A stretch of DNA of 64,000 nt from Undaria pinnatifida (lineage: Eukaryota > Sar > Phaeophyceae > Laminariales > Alariaceae), in the NCBI GenBank assembly GCA_012845835.1, contig JABAKD010000013.1, forward strand, positions 15,421,016 to 15,485,015. The letters are read 5' to 3'. Of the stretch, positions 1 to 12,900 are shown piece after piece. Under the pieces are notes generated by a model. The model worked only from the letters and a program-made list of their open reading frames with translations, was not told where the DNA came from and did not search any database. Positions within the stretch are counted from its first letter, which is position 1. Every line of letters begins with the position of its first letter. Made by a program: the position numbers and the translations under genes.

Positions 1-721
1 GATTTCCCGCCGACAGATGCGCGTCTGGCTGGTCCAGTTGGGTCACCTATCAGATGTAAACCGCACAACAGGGCGGACGGCATACTTAGCTTTCCAAAAT
101 TTAGCCATAAGTGGAAGGTTTAGCCGGCTAACCCATTATATCCAAGCCAAAGAATAGAGCAGACGGCACATGCATAGGTTTGCTAACTTCACCCACACAA
201 AACGCGGGCAGATAGTAGCGCACAGCGTGAGTGTGCGCGGCAAAAAACGCGTTTCCTGCAGGTTGAGACAAATGGTCGACATGCAGGGCTGTTTTGCTGG
301 CCGCAGTGTTGGCTGCGTTTTTTTTCGTACTTGACAGGCCAGTAATAAATTGGGTGCCGGGACGAAAGCCAACCAACTCAAACAATACTTTATTGATAAT
401 TAATAAACATCGCACGTCCAGCCACAACCCCTCCGGTCAGACGCGAAGACGAAAACTTCCACAAAATTACCGCACGCAAGTAACTGTAGTACACTGTAAT
501 ACCTAGCCGGCTTATAACTAAAACCTAGTCCGCGACTTATTAGTAGTATGCTATTAGCATAGTCCGCGAGCTCACCGCCCTAACGATCGCCAATGTCCCG
601 GCAGCATTCATACCTCCAGCACTCGACCAGTCGGCCACTACTACTAATAGTTGGCCAACTCACAAACATATCGCCACGGCGTTCCCGGCAACAAGCATGA
701 TAGACTCAGACGAGAACTCAC
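1..721. other. Probable intron and possible next exon of gene 1
   Basis: The donor after exon 33 lies at 720-721, so this stretch should be intron. A short minus-strand segment near 615-640 is bounded by an AG and a GT and stays open in phase 0, and the first 50 bases are also open on the minus strand after an AG. Both are too short to call. I see no repeat or RNA gene. Confidence 0.3.
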
Positions 722-918
722 CCCCAAGGGCGGTCTTGACACAAGCGAGAGCGACGCGTCAGACGAGTACGTCAGCGTACGATAGAACCGCCTGCCGTAC
801 TCCACCACGTCGTACACGTGCACCACTGGCGGGTCCTTAGCCACGACCACTTCCTTCAGGTACTTGACGTCTCGCGTGATGAACTTTGCCTCTTCCTCGC
901 CCTCGGGAGGTTCAGCAC
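722..918 (-). CDS. Gene 1 exon 33
   Basis: Acceptor TTTGCAG before 918 and donor GTGAGT after 722. The frame encodes about 66 residues including KFITRDVKYLKEVVV and VHVYDVVEYGRRFYRTL. It takes one base from exon 32 to complete its first codon and ends in phase 0. The charged start and aromatic-rich middle continue the globular conserved region of the protein. This is the last exon I can place before the window edge. Confidence 0.75.
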
Positions 919-3900
919 CTGCAAACGGTGCAGCATTCAGCATGCGCGGGGCATAAACACGCTATACAGCTTTGAGGTTACACCCGCAGACACACACTGC
1001 CGCCGCACGCCCCTGGACTAACGACAGCGTACCGTTTTTCTGCGTCTGTGAGTCGGCAGGGTCCACGATTACCAACTAATCGGTAGGTCTCGTTAGCTAC
1101 CCAATTGACTTTAGTCGGCAAGTCCGCTTGCGAAGACGACTGGTGGCCAGCCGACTTGCCGACCCAAGTAGGCAAGCGAAGAGAGCCAAATTAGCTCCAA
1201 GCAACCGAGAGGGCCGTGCGCCAAAAACAAAAAATGCGTCCCGCATTCAACAATTCTTCCTACCTGTATGGAAACCCAATACAACGGGGAGTCGACACCT
1301 CCGGGAAACGACCATTACTCTAGTCCGACAAACAATTAGTTGGTGACTTTAGTCGTGCCGGCTCACAGCTCTAGCAATTTTGTCAACACAGGTGAGCCGA
1401 GGCCATGAGGCGAAAGGACGAACCAAACGACATCGGCTGATCGGCGAATGAAACTACAAGAACATAATGGTCTGAGACTGAGTGTCTTGAGACCGAAACC
1501 ATAATAACAACGACTGAAACTACTAGAACATAACGTTTGAACCAAATACACCATAGTGACGGGGTGGGCCACCCACCGTGTGGCGCTGGCTCCTTGACTT
1601 GTACCACGTGATAACCAGTCAGGTGGGCGAAGGTGTGCGCCGGCGTGTAGGCCCCCTGAGGCATGAACAATCGAATGTCCGGGAAATGCCTGGAACGAGC
1701 ACAACACAAGCGTGTCAGCCAAGGCGTCAGCAACAAGGTATACAAACATAGCAGTGTGGAAGCGTGACGTGACACAGAATGGCATCCAAAAGAAACCCCT
1801 GTTTCTCGAACACATTTTCATGTACGTATTTCAACGCAAGGGAACACGTACTAATCTCTGTAGGACTTCACAGGGACGGCCCGTCGACACCATACGACGA
1901 TCAAAGCATAGGTCCCCCCTCTCCCCCATCCAAATAAAGCGCCAAAGCCGCCGAAACATCCGCCGAAACATAGCTCATCAACACAATTGTAACATTTAAG
2001 TTACCTGGATCGGATCCGTTCCAAAACGTCAGTGACCCAAGCCTCGCCCCCCGTCTCCCTCCCAGTGTAGGGTCGCTTGTAGGCCAGAGTCGGAACGCGA
2101 GTGTCCACGTCCCACAGCTGGATGTCGTGCCGACGCCCGACCAGCCTCAGCCAAGTGCGGCGTGTTGTGTTGAGCACCTCGGCACACCCCACAGTGCTGC
2201 AGCGGGGCAAATTCGGTTGTGTTAATAAAACTGAAAAATACATGCAGTTGTGAGATGGGGAGTTTTGCCGAATCGAAACATGTCTCCGCAAGCTGCGTGT
2301 GATAGTTTGATCGCGCCCCGCGGTTTTAGACTCCGCTAAGGGCATAGATCGGTGATTTTTCTGGGTTGTACCATGATACCAGGGTCAACAGAACGCTTTT
2401 ACAAAGACGGCCAGTCTATAACTAGTAGGCGGACGGATCATTACGGTCGTTACTAGATGTAACCATTGGTTTTCGAAAACTGAGGATGGCTGTTTGGGTG
2501 GATTTGTCTTGGATTTAGCGCGCAGTTGCACACCTCGTGCGAGAGCGACAGAGAGCACCGCAAGCAACAAGGTATGCGGTATAGGCTGAATAGCGTAGCC
2601 GTCGACCGCCATTGTGCTTACTATGACAAATGAAGGTCCACATCGACGACAGTCGCACACGTCCGCGGGGCCTGTCTGCTGTGCTAAGATGTGACGATGG
2701 ACATCGGTATCGGTTTGAAACATTTACTCCATCCGTGTTCTGCAAAAGCGTAGAATTGATTTCAGGCCAAATATTATCGAAACTCGCTGCAGAAGTCGAT
2801 TGTCGAATTTGTTGTACCACACTCATGATGCGTACTTGCTGTGAACAAACGGCAGCAGACGTAGAGACCAGCAACCAACAAGTACCACGCGTAGCTGAAT
2901 ACCGTGCAAGGGAGTACAGCAGATATGGGTACAACACGGCAGATGACCTTCCCCACACGACGACGTTGCTCCCCCCGCTAAAGGACTTCCTTGTTGCTAT
3001 GAGGCATGTTGCCATCAGGCTGCTTCGAGTTATCGGTACTATGCAGCGTCATCCCTTGTTTTTTAAAAGTCCTTTTACCTTTCCGACCTGGTGGATGTGA
3101 GTTGCAACCTTTCTCAAAATTGCAGTAAGATCCGCCGTGCGCACACGCTGCTGCTTTTGATCGTTCGATTGGACGGATAAGGGCTGCAACCGTATGATAA
3201 ACGGAAGCAGCCGGCTCAACTGCTCCCTCCCATATCGTCTCTGCACGGCACCAATAAATTACAAACCTGACAGGAGCGGCCGAATGACCATGCTGCAGAT
3301 ACCTTGGGGCACTGTGTTGGAATTGTACATTCGCCACACATTTACGTCGAAGTACAGGGGCAGCGAGGAGAACAAAACAGTAGCTACGAGGAAAAAAAAT
3401 ACCACGCGACGACGTGAATGATAACCGTCGGTCTGACGTCGTGTGAAGCGAAACGTGCCATTATCATGACAAAAGACGGGGTACTTCAAGCACGAAGCAG
3501 AGCCCACAAAACGCGCCAGAAACAACAAAAAGCCAGATTAAAACAGTCAATTACCACCGCGCAAGATTTAGTGGCACACACTGGATGTTTTGTGCCTTCA
3601 GACCTTGCCTCTCTGGTCTCTGGGACGAATAATCGGCACGGACACTGGGTGTGCTCGATGCCGATGGGTGGAAATAACAGTTGAATGTGTTGAATGTGAA
3701 GGACACAACACGCACGGGATCTCAACGGACACACGAAAAGAGCTCACTTGTGGCTACAGTACTTCAAATCCCACCTCGAGGAGTCCTCAGCCACACCGAA
3801 AACAGCCTGGAAGTCAGGGTGGTTTTCAATCTCGGTTGAAAGAGTCTCCATCGTGTGACGGCGCAGGGTAAACTCCCCCAGCTGGGTATTCACCTACACA

Positions 3901-6900
3901 AGGCAGGTGTTTTTCATGGCCGGGAATGGCGGTAAGGATTGTTTATTTTTTTCTCAAGATGTAGAGCCACAGCAAGGTAACAGCGTGCTTCTCGTGCACA
4001 GAATACGGTCCTATGCGGAGCCACAAAAAGGCAACAGCGTGCTTCCCGGGCAAAAAGTACATTAAATGCAGAGGCACACTAAGGCAATCGCGTCATTCAC
4101 GCGTGCGTGGCACCTCTGTGTCGACCGCCTGCGTTAGTCTCCTCAAGAACTCTTCGTACGAGAGGGCAGCCATACCCTCCAGTTCCTGCTGAGCCAGCTG
4201 GTGCTGCACCACCTCCGTGTCGGGCACGAACCTGCGTGGACGTAGCAGGCGCACGACGGGACAGCACGTTAACCTCTATACCACGGCAAGTATATCCTAC
4301 ACTAATTCCAAGTATTTTTTCCCCGAACCGTCGGCGCAATCGGTCCAGTCCTAAAGGGGATAGCGGTTTGAAACATCCCGCCGCACTTGCAAGCGCAACC
4401 CGTCCGGTGCAGAACAAAACTAGTTTTCCCAGCGACGAAGCCGCGGGAAAGTAGGCTTCTAATGGGACAATACGTTGACTGTTGAAGTAAATTTTGCGGA
4501 GCTTATGACAGCAAGCCGAGTAGCGGAAGACTAAGGTAAACTGTCCAGCGGCATCGCAATACCCTGAACTATTATAGATTACTTTGGCGCAGGCACGCCT
4601 CACCGATCCCGGGGAAGATGTCACATTGGTTATCGATGAGGTCTTGCAGGGTTGGTGAAGTCAGGGGGGGGGGGGAAATGAATCGGAGGTAATACACTTC
4701 AAAGATGGCCGCAGCGAGTGCGTTGGCCACTCGAAATGCCGCCAAGCAATCTATGATTCAAGGCTTCTTCGGGTGGGTAAGAGGTTAGCCTTTTACCAGT
4801 ATGCCCAGTGGACTAACATCCTCGAATACCGTAACCATGACTCTGCTGTCGTTTCCACAAAACTATATTAACACCCTTCGTTTCCACGGATGGCCTTACA
4901 ATGATTATTATTTCGTCATCCGACAACGTGCAGCATGAGCTTCAACGTCGATTACTCATAAAACATTCCACGAAAAAGCAAGAAAACCAAGGGAAACCGA
5001 AAAAGAAAACGTATGCACGAATTCTAACTTCCTTATATTGTGAACGTGCAACGAAGACAAATATTGCAGACTTGCCTCCCGCGGCAGTTAATCCTCTGAA
5101 TGCTCTCCCAGTGCCGGTCCTTGAAGAGCACGTCGGCCTTTCGGGACGAACCCGTTCGATCTCCGGTAAGCGTGATGACCCTGACCACGCCCTCAAACAC
5201 CTTATCTGCTAATAGGGGATTAGCCTCAAGCCACCTCAATATTTTCACGCTGTGTAGAACAAAAAACGATGGAACAGATGGGCAGGGAGGCAAACCTAAG
5301 CAACGCGTTTGGGTGATACATGTGTTATTTGGTGCGTTAGTTTTTACCTTGGTAGAGTTATCGGAGCCTGTCCTGAGACCACGGACTAGATCATGCCGAT
5401 GGGCTAATGTGATATAACAATAATAACAACAAAAACGACAACAACAAAAACGACAACAACAAACAACACCAGCAACAACAAAAACGACATCAACAACAAC
5501 AACAACGAACAATACATTGTATAAGTACGGGCGACTACTAACACTCACCGGTGCTGAGTGATGATCTCGAAGACCTCTGTGGGAGGGATCTGCAGCGCCC
5601 TGCTCATTCGGTCAAGACCCCCCCCAGTCCCGCCCCCGGACTTGCGTCGTATTCCTTCTGCACCGTCCAAAGCCTCCAGGTCAAACCGATGGTGCACCAT
5701 CAGCCACACCTGCACACGGCATTACCAAGAAACACCGAAACAAAAAGTTAGGGACTTACGAGTAGAAACAGTATTTTCACAGCCAAAAATATCAATCGTC
5801 CGTCGTCAGCCTGTTGGTATTACCTAGGGGTATAACAGGGAATACGTAGTCTTATAGGGGAGAAAACCCGACTAGCCAGCGAGGGGTGGTGGCTAAGCAC
5901 ACCATTAGCTAACCAAGAACATGAATACGCACGCGCACGAAAAAAGCGCAATATATAAAAAAACGAAAAATAAAAAGGAAAAGGCAAAGAGAGACAGCCG
6001 AGAGGCACACACAAAAAAAACGCCGCTGTTAGCTTACCTGTGCAGAAAGAGCAACAGAGGCGACAGTTTTGTTGACGTCCTCCTTCCCGATATTCTTGAA
6101 GAGAAGAAGTAGGTGGGCGTGAAGAACGCACGCGACCTTTGTGTCCCCGTCCCTGGTATAGGTCGAAACCGCCATCAGCACCGACCGAAAAGGGGTAGAA
6201 CGAATGCGTGTGACGAGGCAAGCGCTTTAGCATGCTGTACTAGCTGGTTTCAAGCGGAACGCCCCAGTTTCTCTCCCCCACGACTGCCGCTTGCACTATC
6301 TACTAAAATGCAGCGTATTTGTTACCAGGTACCAATCATACTGACCCCAACGAATACCGAAAAAAAAACAAACAAATTTCTGCTCATCCACCACCTCCGC
6401 CCCAATACATATTCGACAACGGTTTGGCAGGGGCTCATAGCACAAGAGTGACATTTTTCAGGGCCTGACGAGCAAAAGGCCATGCTTTGGACGTGGGGGG
6501 GGACGCAGACTTTTAGCTTGAACCAGTCCGTGCAAAGCTGACAGCGCGAGTTGAGTTCAGCAGAATGTGTACAAGTGCTACTGGAGCAATGAAAAACGCA
6601 AAGGCGATAAGTCTCGGGCTGACCCATCGACACAACCCTTAAAGAAACTGCGAAAGTTTTCCCACACAATTTTCGATACACTTGTTCACGAAAGCGTGGG
6701 TGCAGTTCTAAAGGCATTGACAACCATGTGAAGCCCCAACAAAAATTGATGCAGGAAGTCCATTGTCTGGGTCTCAACTCGGCTGCCTTCTCAATACTTT
6801 ACGATTTATCAAAAACCGACAGCATGTGGTCCAGGTCAAAACGCAACACGCGGTGTCTATCGATCCCCTCTAACATATTTTTCTCCCCAGAATATCCATC

Positions 6901-9900
6901 TCAAACCAAGCAACAAACGGCATAAGTCACCCCCACACTACCAGCAGCAATCATCGAACAGGTTTAAGAACATCAAACTATGCTGTCCGACCAGAACCAC
7001 CGCAAGAGAAATAAGTACCTGGCTGATCTCTTGAGCCACCTCTCGAGCACCGGAAATGCCTCGCCGTTGAGCTTCCGACGCCACCGCCCCTGCGCCCTAG
7101 CCAACTCGTCCATCACACCGGGGTCCCTGCCGACAAAGCCATAATTTCGCCAAATACAGTTACATTTCAAACATTCGTACGATGGTATAGGTGCCGCTAG
7201 GAACCCGCGCAGCACGATATCTAAAACTGTCGTTATTTTGTGCCCGTTGATGGTCGGCAGTCGTAGCAGCCATCTCGAAGAGAGTCCATATTTTACACTC
7301 ATCTTTGAATTTCTTTCTCCAGCTCCCTTCCTTATCGAAACTCAGAATCGGAGTCACATAGCAGGCGCCCCCCCACACACACTAGGGTACGTGCCTTATT
7401 TTTTGTCGCAAGAGTATGTTCGTCGGTGTAAATTAGAAATGTCGCATTCGCTCGAAACAAATAAGCCTGATGTGCAAATGCGAGGCTGTTGCCGTACACG
7501 GAAGTTCCGATCCAAGGGGCTAAAGCCGCAGACACAGATGCTAGTAACGGTGTAAGCAATTACTGTGTTGAACAGAGCAGCGTAGCTGGAGTACCGGACG
7601 GAAAAACGCACGAAAAAAACAACAGTGCACAGTCTGAATAACTCATGAACTACGTCGTCAATTGTGTACAGCTCAAGCCTTCAAAACATGTGCAGACGAG
7701 CTACCTACCGCAGCGCGCGGCTCAACTCCTCACCTGTCTTCTCTTCTCAGCCCCCTGGTCCTCCCACAGCGGCGGTCGTCCCTCAAGAACAGCAGGAACC
7801 CTTCCACCCTCACAAGGAGTCGGATCACGTACAAAATGAGAGGGCTCTGCGAGGAGTAGCGCCCCGTGTCCAGCTCCAGCGCGGTGTCGAGCATGCAGTC
7901 CAAGCTCGACAGCAGAACCTGTCGTAAAAGTAGCGCGCCAGACAATCGCCAAAAAGGGTAACACATAAAACACAACCGTTTAAGCAACTGAGTTAAATCG
8001 ACACACGACGCGTGCGAAAATACGTGCAAGTGTGGTGAGCTTAAGTTTTATTTTTCCCCATCCGCCGGAGGATAAAAAAAACAAATAAACAAACAAACAA
8101 AAAACGTGCATGGCAACTCGAACAGGCTTGAGATAAAAAAGCGCCTGTCCAGTGTTCACAACCCGTGTTTTAACAAGCGCGCACGTTCACGGCCACGCGC
8201 AGGTCAGTCAACCACCCTTCTTACAGCGGTGAGAGCACCGTCTAGAGTGTGCTGGAAAAATGTCTAGTGGCAGGGTCTTTCAGGCCCGACCGTCCGGGTA
8301 TCCATCCGTGAACATTTGTTCCAGGTTCTACGATATGTTCGCATTACCCTGTCGTTCACAGCACCCCAAAATAGGATACTAGCGAACGCCAAAACCATGC
8401 GAGGGTAGAGACGAAAGACGAGTGCTCCGGTTCGAACAGATTTCCATCGCATTGTTTGCCATGACGGGCAAGCCCGTCGGAAGTTCAAGCACACAGCAAC
8501 CACCGTACGGTACCATGCCGTGCATACTCAGCAATTTTTCAGGACAGCTACAACAGACAAACACCCCGTAATGTGAATGTGCGACAAACACCCCGTACTG
8601 TGAATTTGCTTTCGTTATTGCACAGACCCAAAAAAATGACCGAGGGGCAACTTTCACAACTGGCCGAACATCAACGATTCAACAGAGGTGTTCGGCCTAA
8701 AAAACGGACTGCACCGGCCGCTAACACATCAAAAACAAATATCGCTACACACCAGCCTGCAACACCGAAGGCTATACCCAGGCTTGCATAACCGGAGGCT
8801 ATACACACCAACGAACACTATTAGTGGCTACACCCACCATCTTGCACCACCGGAGACTATACACACCAACTTGCCTTACCCGGGGGTATACACGCCAACT
8901 TGCCTTACCGGACGGTATACACGCCAACCAGCACTACTGGATGTACCTTAGGGCTCTTGAGCAACTCGTTGAAGAGCAACCCGCACGGTGTCGCTAAGTG
9001 CTCCCTGGTCTCGGCCGGCACATGCGTCGGCATCGTCTTCGTTGGCGCAGCCTTCACGAAAAACACGATGGTGGGGGGTCGTGCGGGGACTTCAGTATTG
9101 CCGGTTTGAAGAAAAACGCGATGGTAAGCCGTGTGGAGAGATAATTATCGGCGGATTGTATACGCGGGGCGAGGCCGTGTGAGGAGTTCATTATTGGCGG
9201 GGTGTCTGGTTGATCCATGTCGGATTCAGCAAGTGTCTGGGTACCCGTGCATCGCACCCAACCGTATGAAACAAAGGACAGCATACAAGAGGAGGCCTTA
9301 ACCCTCGTAGCACTACAACACCCCCCCATTTGACATGTAAACATTGTGTCCCCGAAAAGGAGTCGCAGTTCTACCGGAGTCAATTTCGTGACCACAGTAG
9401 TACCAGTAGTACCATACGTCGCATCCCGACGCTGAGATAAAAGGGGGCAAAAAAAACAAGAGCAGGCCTCAATGTCGTGACCATATTAGCAAGTCGAACC
9501 CAGACGTTTGAAGAAAGGCGTCCAACACATGAGAGGCACCAAAGTCGTGCCCATGTTACACTAGCCGCATCCTTCGTCGCACAGGCAGGATTGTAAGAGT
9601 AGATCAAGTCTCAACAAGTTACTGGTTTAATGTTGTCCGAATTATGAACCCACAACACGCATTCGAATGCCCTCTGTGAAAACTCAACGGTACCTGCCAC
9701 AGTGCCGGCTCGAACAGCGTAGCATCCAGCACCTCTTGTAGATCCTCGCTCCGCAACGCCTGCCATGGTGCACAGGTTCAACAAAAACAAATACGCGAAC
9801 GGGAGCTTTTCATTTACACGGTGCAACAAAATATGCACCCCTCTTGAGATGGCTGAAGCCTTCTTTTCTGTAACATTTTGCCGACGCTTTAACTCGTATA

Positions 9901-12900
9901 TAGTCTGGAATTAATGAGGCCTCTCTGTCTCCCACCCCGAGGACGGCCTTCTTCCATCCTCGGGGTTTTGCTGCAAGATTACTTGATTAGATAGTTTGTT
10001 TCGACCACGGTCCAACGTCATACATCCACTAATGCACATAAGTTGACTACAGTCACGCATATTTTGCTGCAAGAGTTGATAGCGACAGATATACTACCAG
10101 GGTTTAGAACCGGTCGCTCCGCCCATATGGCGGAGCGAAAATGGCGGAGCGACCAAAATTTGGATTTAACACACCGCGTCAACGAAACATGAAAGGTTTG
10201 CGGCGCAGGAATAGTAGAGACCTAGGTCATCATGCAGGATAAAAGATAATAAAAGTTGGCGACAGCGCTATAGGCTACCGGTACTTGTCACTGCTTGAAC
10301 CGCCGTTACGTACAAGGTGGGAAACACTGCCTGAACAAGTTCAGAAGTAGACTGCTTGTACAGCAGTACTCGTACACCAGTGCACATGGAAGTGTGGTGA
10401 GCTAAACCTTTATTTTTCCCCATCCGCCGGAGGATAGAAAAAAAACAAAAAAAAAACAGTGCACAGTAGGTCGTACACCAGTGAGTTCTCGTATGACGTA
10501 CAGCATTAGTTCTACAGCAGTACTGAGCACTGCTGTTGTTGCTGTTGGCTGCAAAAGGACGTGTACTCGTACAGGGAGAAGACAAGCCACATCTAAAGCC
10601 ATCATGGCCGAGACCATTCGTGACAATAGTAGCATGTGTCTGGTATGTCGTAGTGAATAGGCAAGGCAAGGGCTGCTATGGCAGTACTCTTTCTGTATTG
10701 CGGCATCAGCAGCAGCGCATATCTACCGGTGGTACAACCACCGGCATTGATGCGTAGTGCCGCCGTGTCATACCGGTATGTATATGAGCATGTATCACAC
10801 GATACATCAACACCATGGGTATTTTCATAGATCGAGCTGTCCAAATCATATACCGCAACTATTTGTTGCCCGCCCGGCAAACAAAGTGGGTCGTTTTCGT
10901 ACCGACGCACATTTCCAGACTCTGTACACAATGGAAAGGCCCAGAAGGGCATAAGAAGATGTGCGCAAATGTCGTCGATACGGACCTTTGTTCGTTATAT
11001 CAAGTTCAGCGATAGTCGACGGCGATACCGATAAGCCGATGTTGCACACGTTGTTGCTTGCGGTGCGCTATGTCGCTCTCGCACGAGGTATGCAACTTCA
11101 CACCAAATCCACGGCAAAAACATCTAAATGACCGTCTTTTCGAACACTACGAGTTATACAGTAGTGATATTTCATGACCCAAAACGCAAGGTCGAGTTTG
11201 CGTCGCTCTCGCACGAGGTATGCAACTCACACTAAATCCACGGCAAAACCATCTAAAACACCGTCTTTTCGAACACCACGAGATATACCCAGTGGTGATA
11301 TTTCATGACCCAAAACGCAAGGTCGAGTTTGGTGGGAGAGGCATGTCACCCGACGTAGTAAATATTGCGACCACATGTGGGGACAACAGTATTAAGGCAA
11401 CTTCCCGGCGTCATATCCACATGTATCAAGAAGACATTTACAGTAGGGATACACGAGGTAGCATGTTATGCTCAACGTCGGGATGTACCGCTCTACTGTA
11501 CCTTCGGAGTTTTTTTAGGCGCAGAACAAAAATATCGACAAAGCAGTAGACACGGCCACAATCCGATCGAATAACGCTTGCTCGAGGGTCCCGACATAGC
11601 AGCAACCTTAACGGCACAAGCCCGCAAGATCCACGACCAGCATATGACGGCAACAATCCGCAGGAGCACCATAAGAAAAGGATACCACCGCTAGCAGCAC
11701 CATTATGAAGACAGGTAGACACCATGTTTACGTCTCCATCCGGCGAAATCAACACAACCAAACAATCAGCTACCAAGCGCCCAACAACCTGGGGAAACGT
11801 AAAAGCCACAGATTACCTGCATTCGAACTGGATCCGAAAAGAACTTCATGACGAGCGGAATGCGGAGATAAGGCACCGTCAGGTACTGGAGCATCAGCTC
11901 GCAATCTCGTGCTCGCAGACGGTCTCCAAAGTCGGGCAAGCTCTGCACCAAAGCCGAGAGCAGCAGCGTCAAAGCAAGGAAGCGGGGGTCGCACGCAAAT
12001 CAAAACAATTGCATTGCTGTCATCGCACACGGGATCGCTTGCGTCGTAGGGCTGTTACGAGAATTTTAATTAAAACGACGGAACGCCAGGCATTTAGTTT
12101 GATCTACTGTAGTCTGTTTTTTCAACTGAGCTTCCTGACCGTGCGTTTCCCGAGGAATTGAATGGGCAAATAGTCAGCCTACAGACAAAAAAAAAGTCGC
12201 AAGGATGGAAAAAAAACGGCAAGCCATCTTTCGATACCACCATTGACGAGCGGAACAAGGTTTGGGAAAAACCGCCTCAAAAGGCATCACCATGTATTTC
12301 AAGAAAATCGCGATCGCGGCGCGTCGTGAAAACGATTAATAACTCAACCACTTCGGGGCTTCAGGCGGGTAACTGGCGAAATGGTAGGTGTGTTCAGCAC
12401 AGCATCGGCCTCACGAAACAACCCGAGGCGCCAGGATAGGGGGGGTGTCCGAGCGGCAAAGCAAGGAGCTGCAGCACGCGCGTGCAGCATGGTGATACTT
12501 GCTCCTCCTAGTCGCTTGACGATACAGCACTCTTGGTTTTCATCCCCGCTACATACACCATGGGTCCCAAAAGGGTTGACAACAGTGGGAGAACTTATGT
12601 ACCACCTTGACGTTATATAAGCCCACATTCTGCATGATACATAGTGGTGGAATACCAAGCTGACACTACCTGCTTCGAGCGCATCACCATCCACGTCAAG
12701 CATCCGCGTTATCAAAGCGACTGCAGCCTTCACCCTTTTTGCTACTGCAAAAAATATCCTATACTAATTCCAAGTAGTTCGTCCTAGGGGTGGATTTCTA
12801 AGAGGGTAAATAAAGCGGCACAACCGTCCCCATTAAGCTATACATAGCTGAGCCCCCGCATGTTATAAAGCGGTTCAGGATCAAGCTGACGTTACCTGTA

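Larger units (their letters stand above)
9760..11816. other. Intron 21 of gene 1 with several repeats
   Basis: No exon needed or seen here: exon 21 joins exon 22 in frame. The intron carries a SINE-like copy near 10.39-10.46 kb, MITE-like GTGCCGG/TACCGG sequence at 10.7-10.8 kb and a 130-bp tandem duplication at 11.07-11.33 kb. Confidence 0.55.

Noticed and set aside
1363-1821. 152-codon minus-strand open frame
   Set aside because: Overlaps exon 32 in the wrong phase; only the shorter spliced reading fits the neighbours.
4093-4095. In-frame TGA as the true end of gene 1
   Set aside because: Exon 30 (3775-3893) and later exons continue in exact phase with matching composition, so this stop is taken as intronic.
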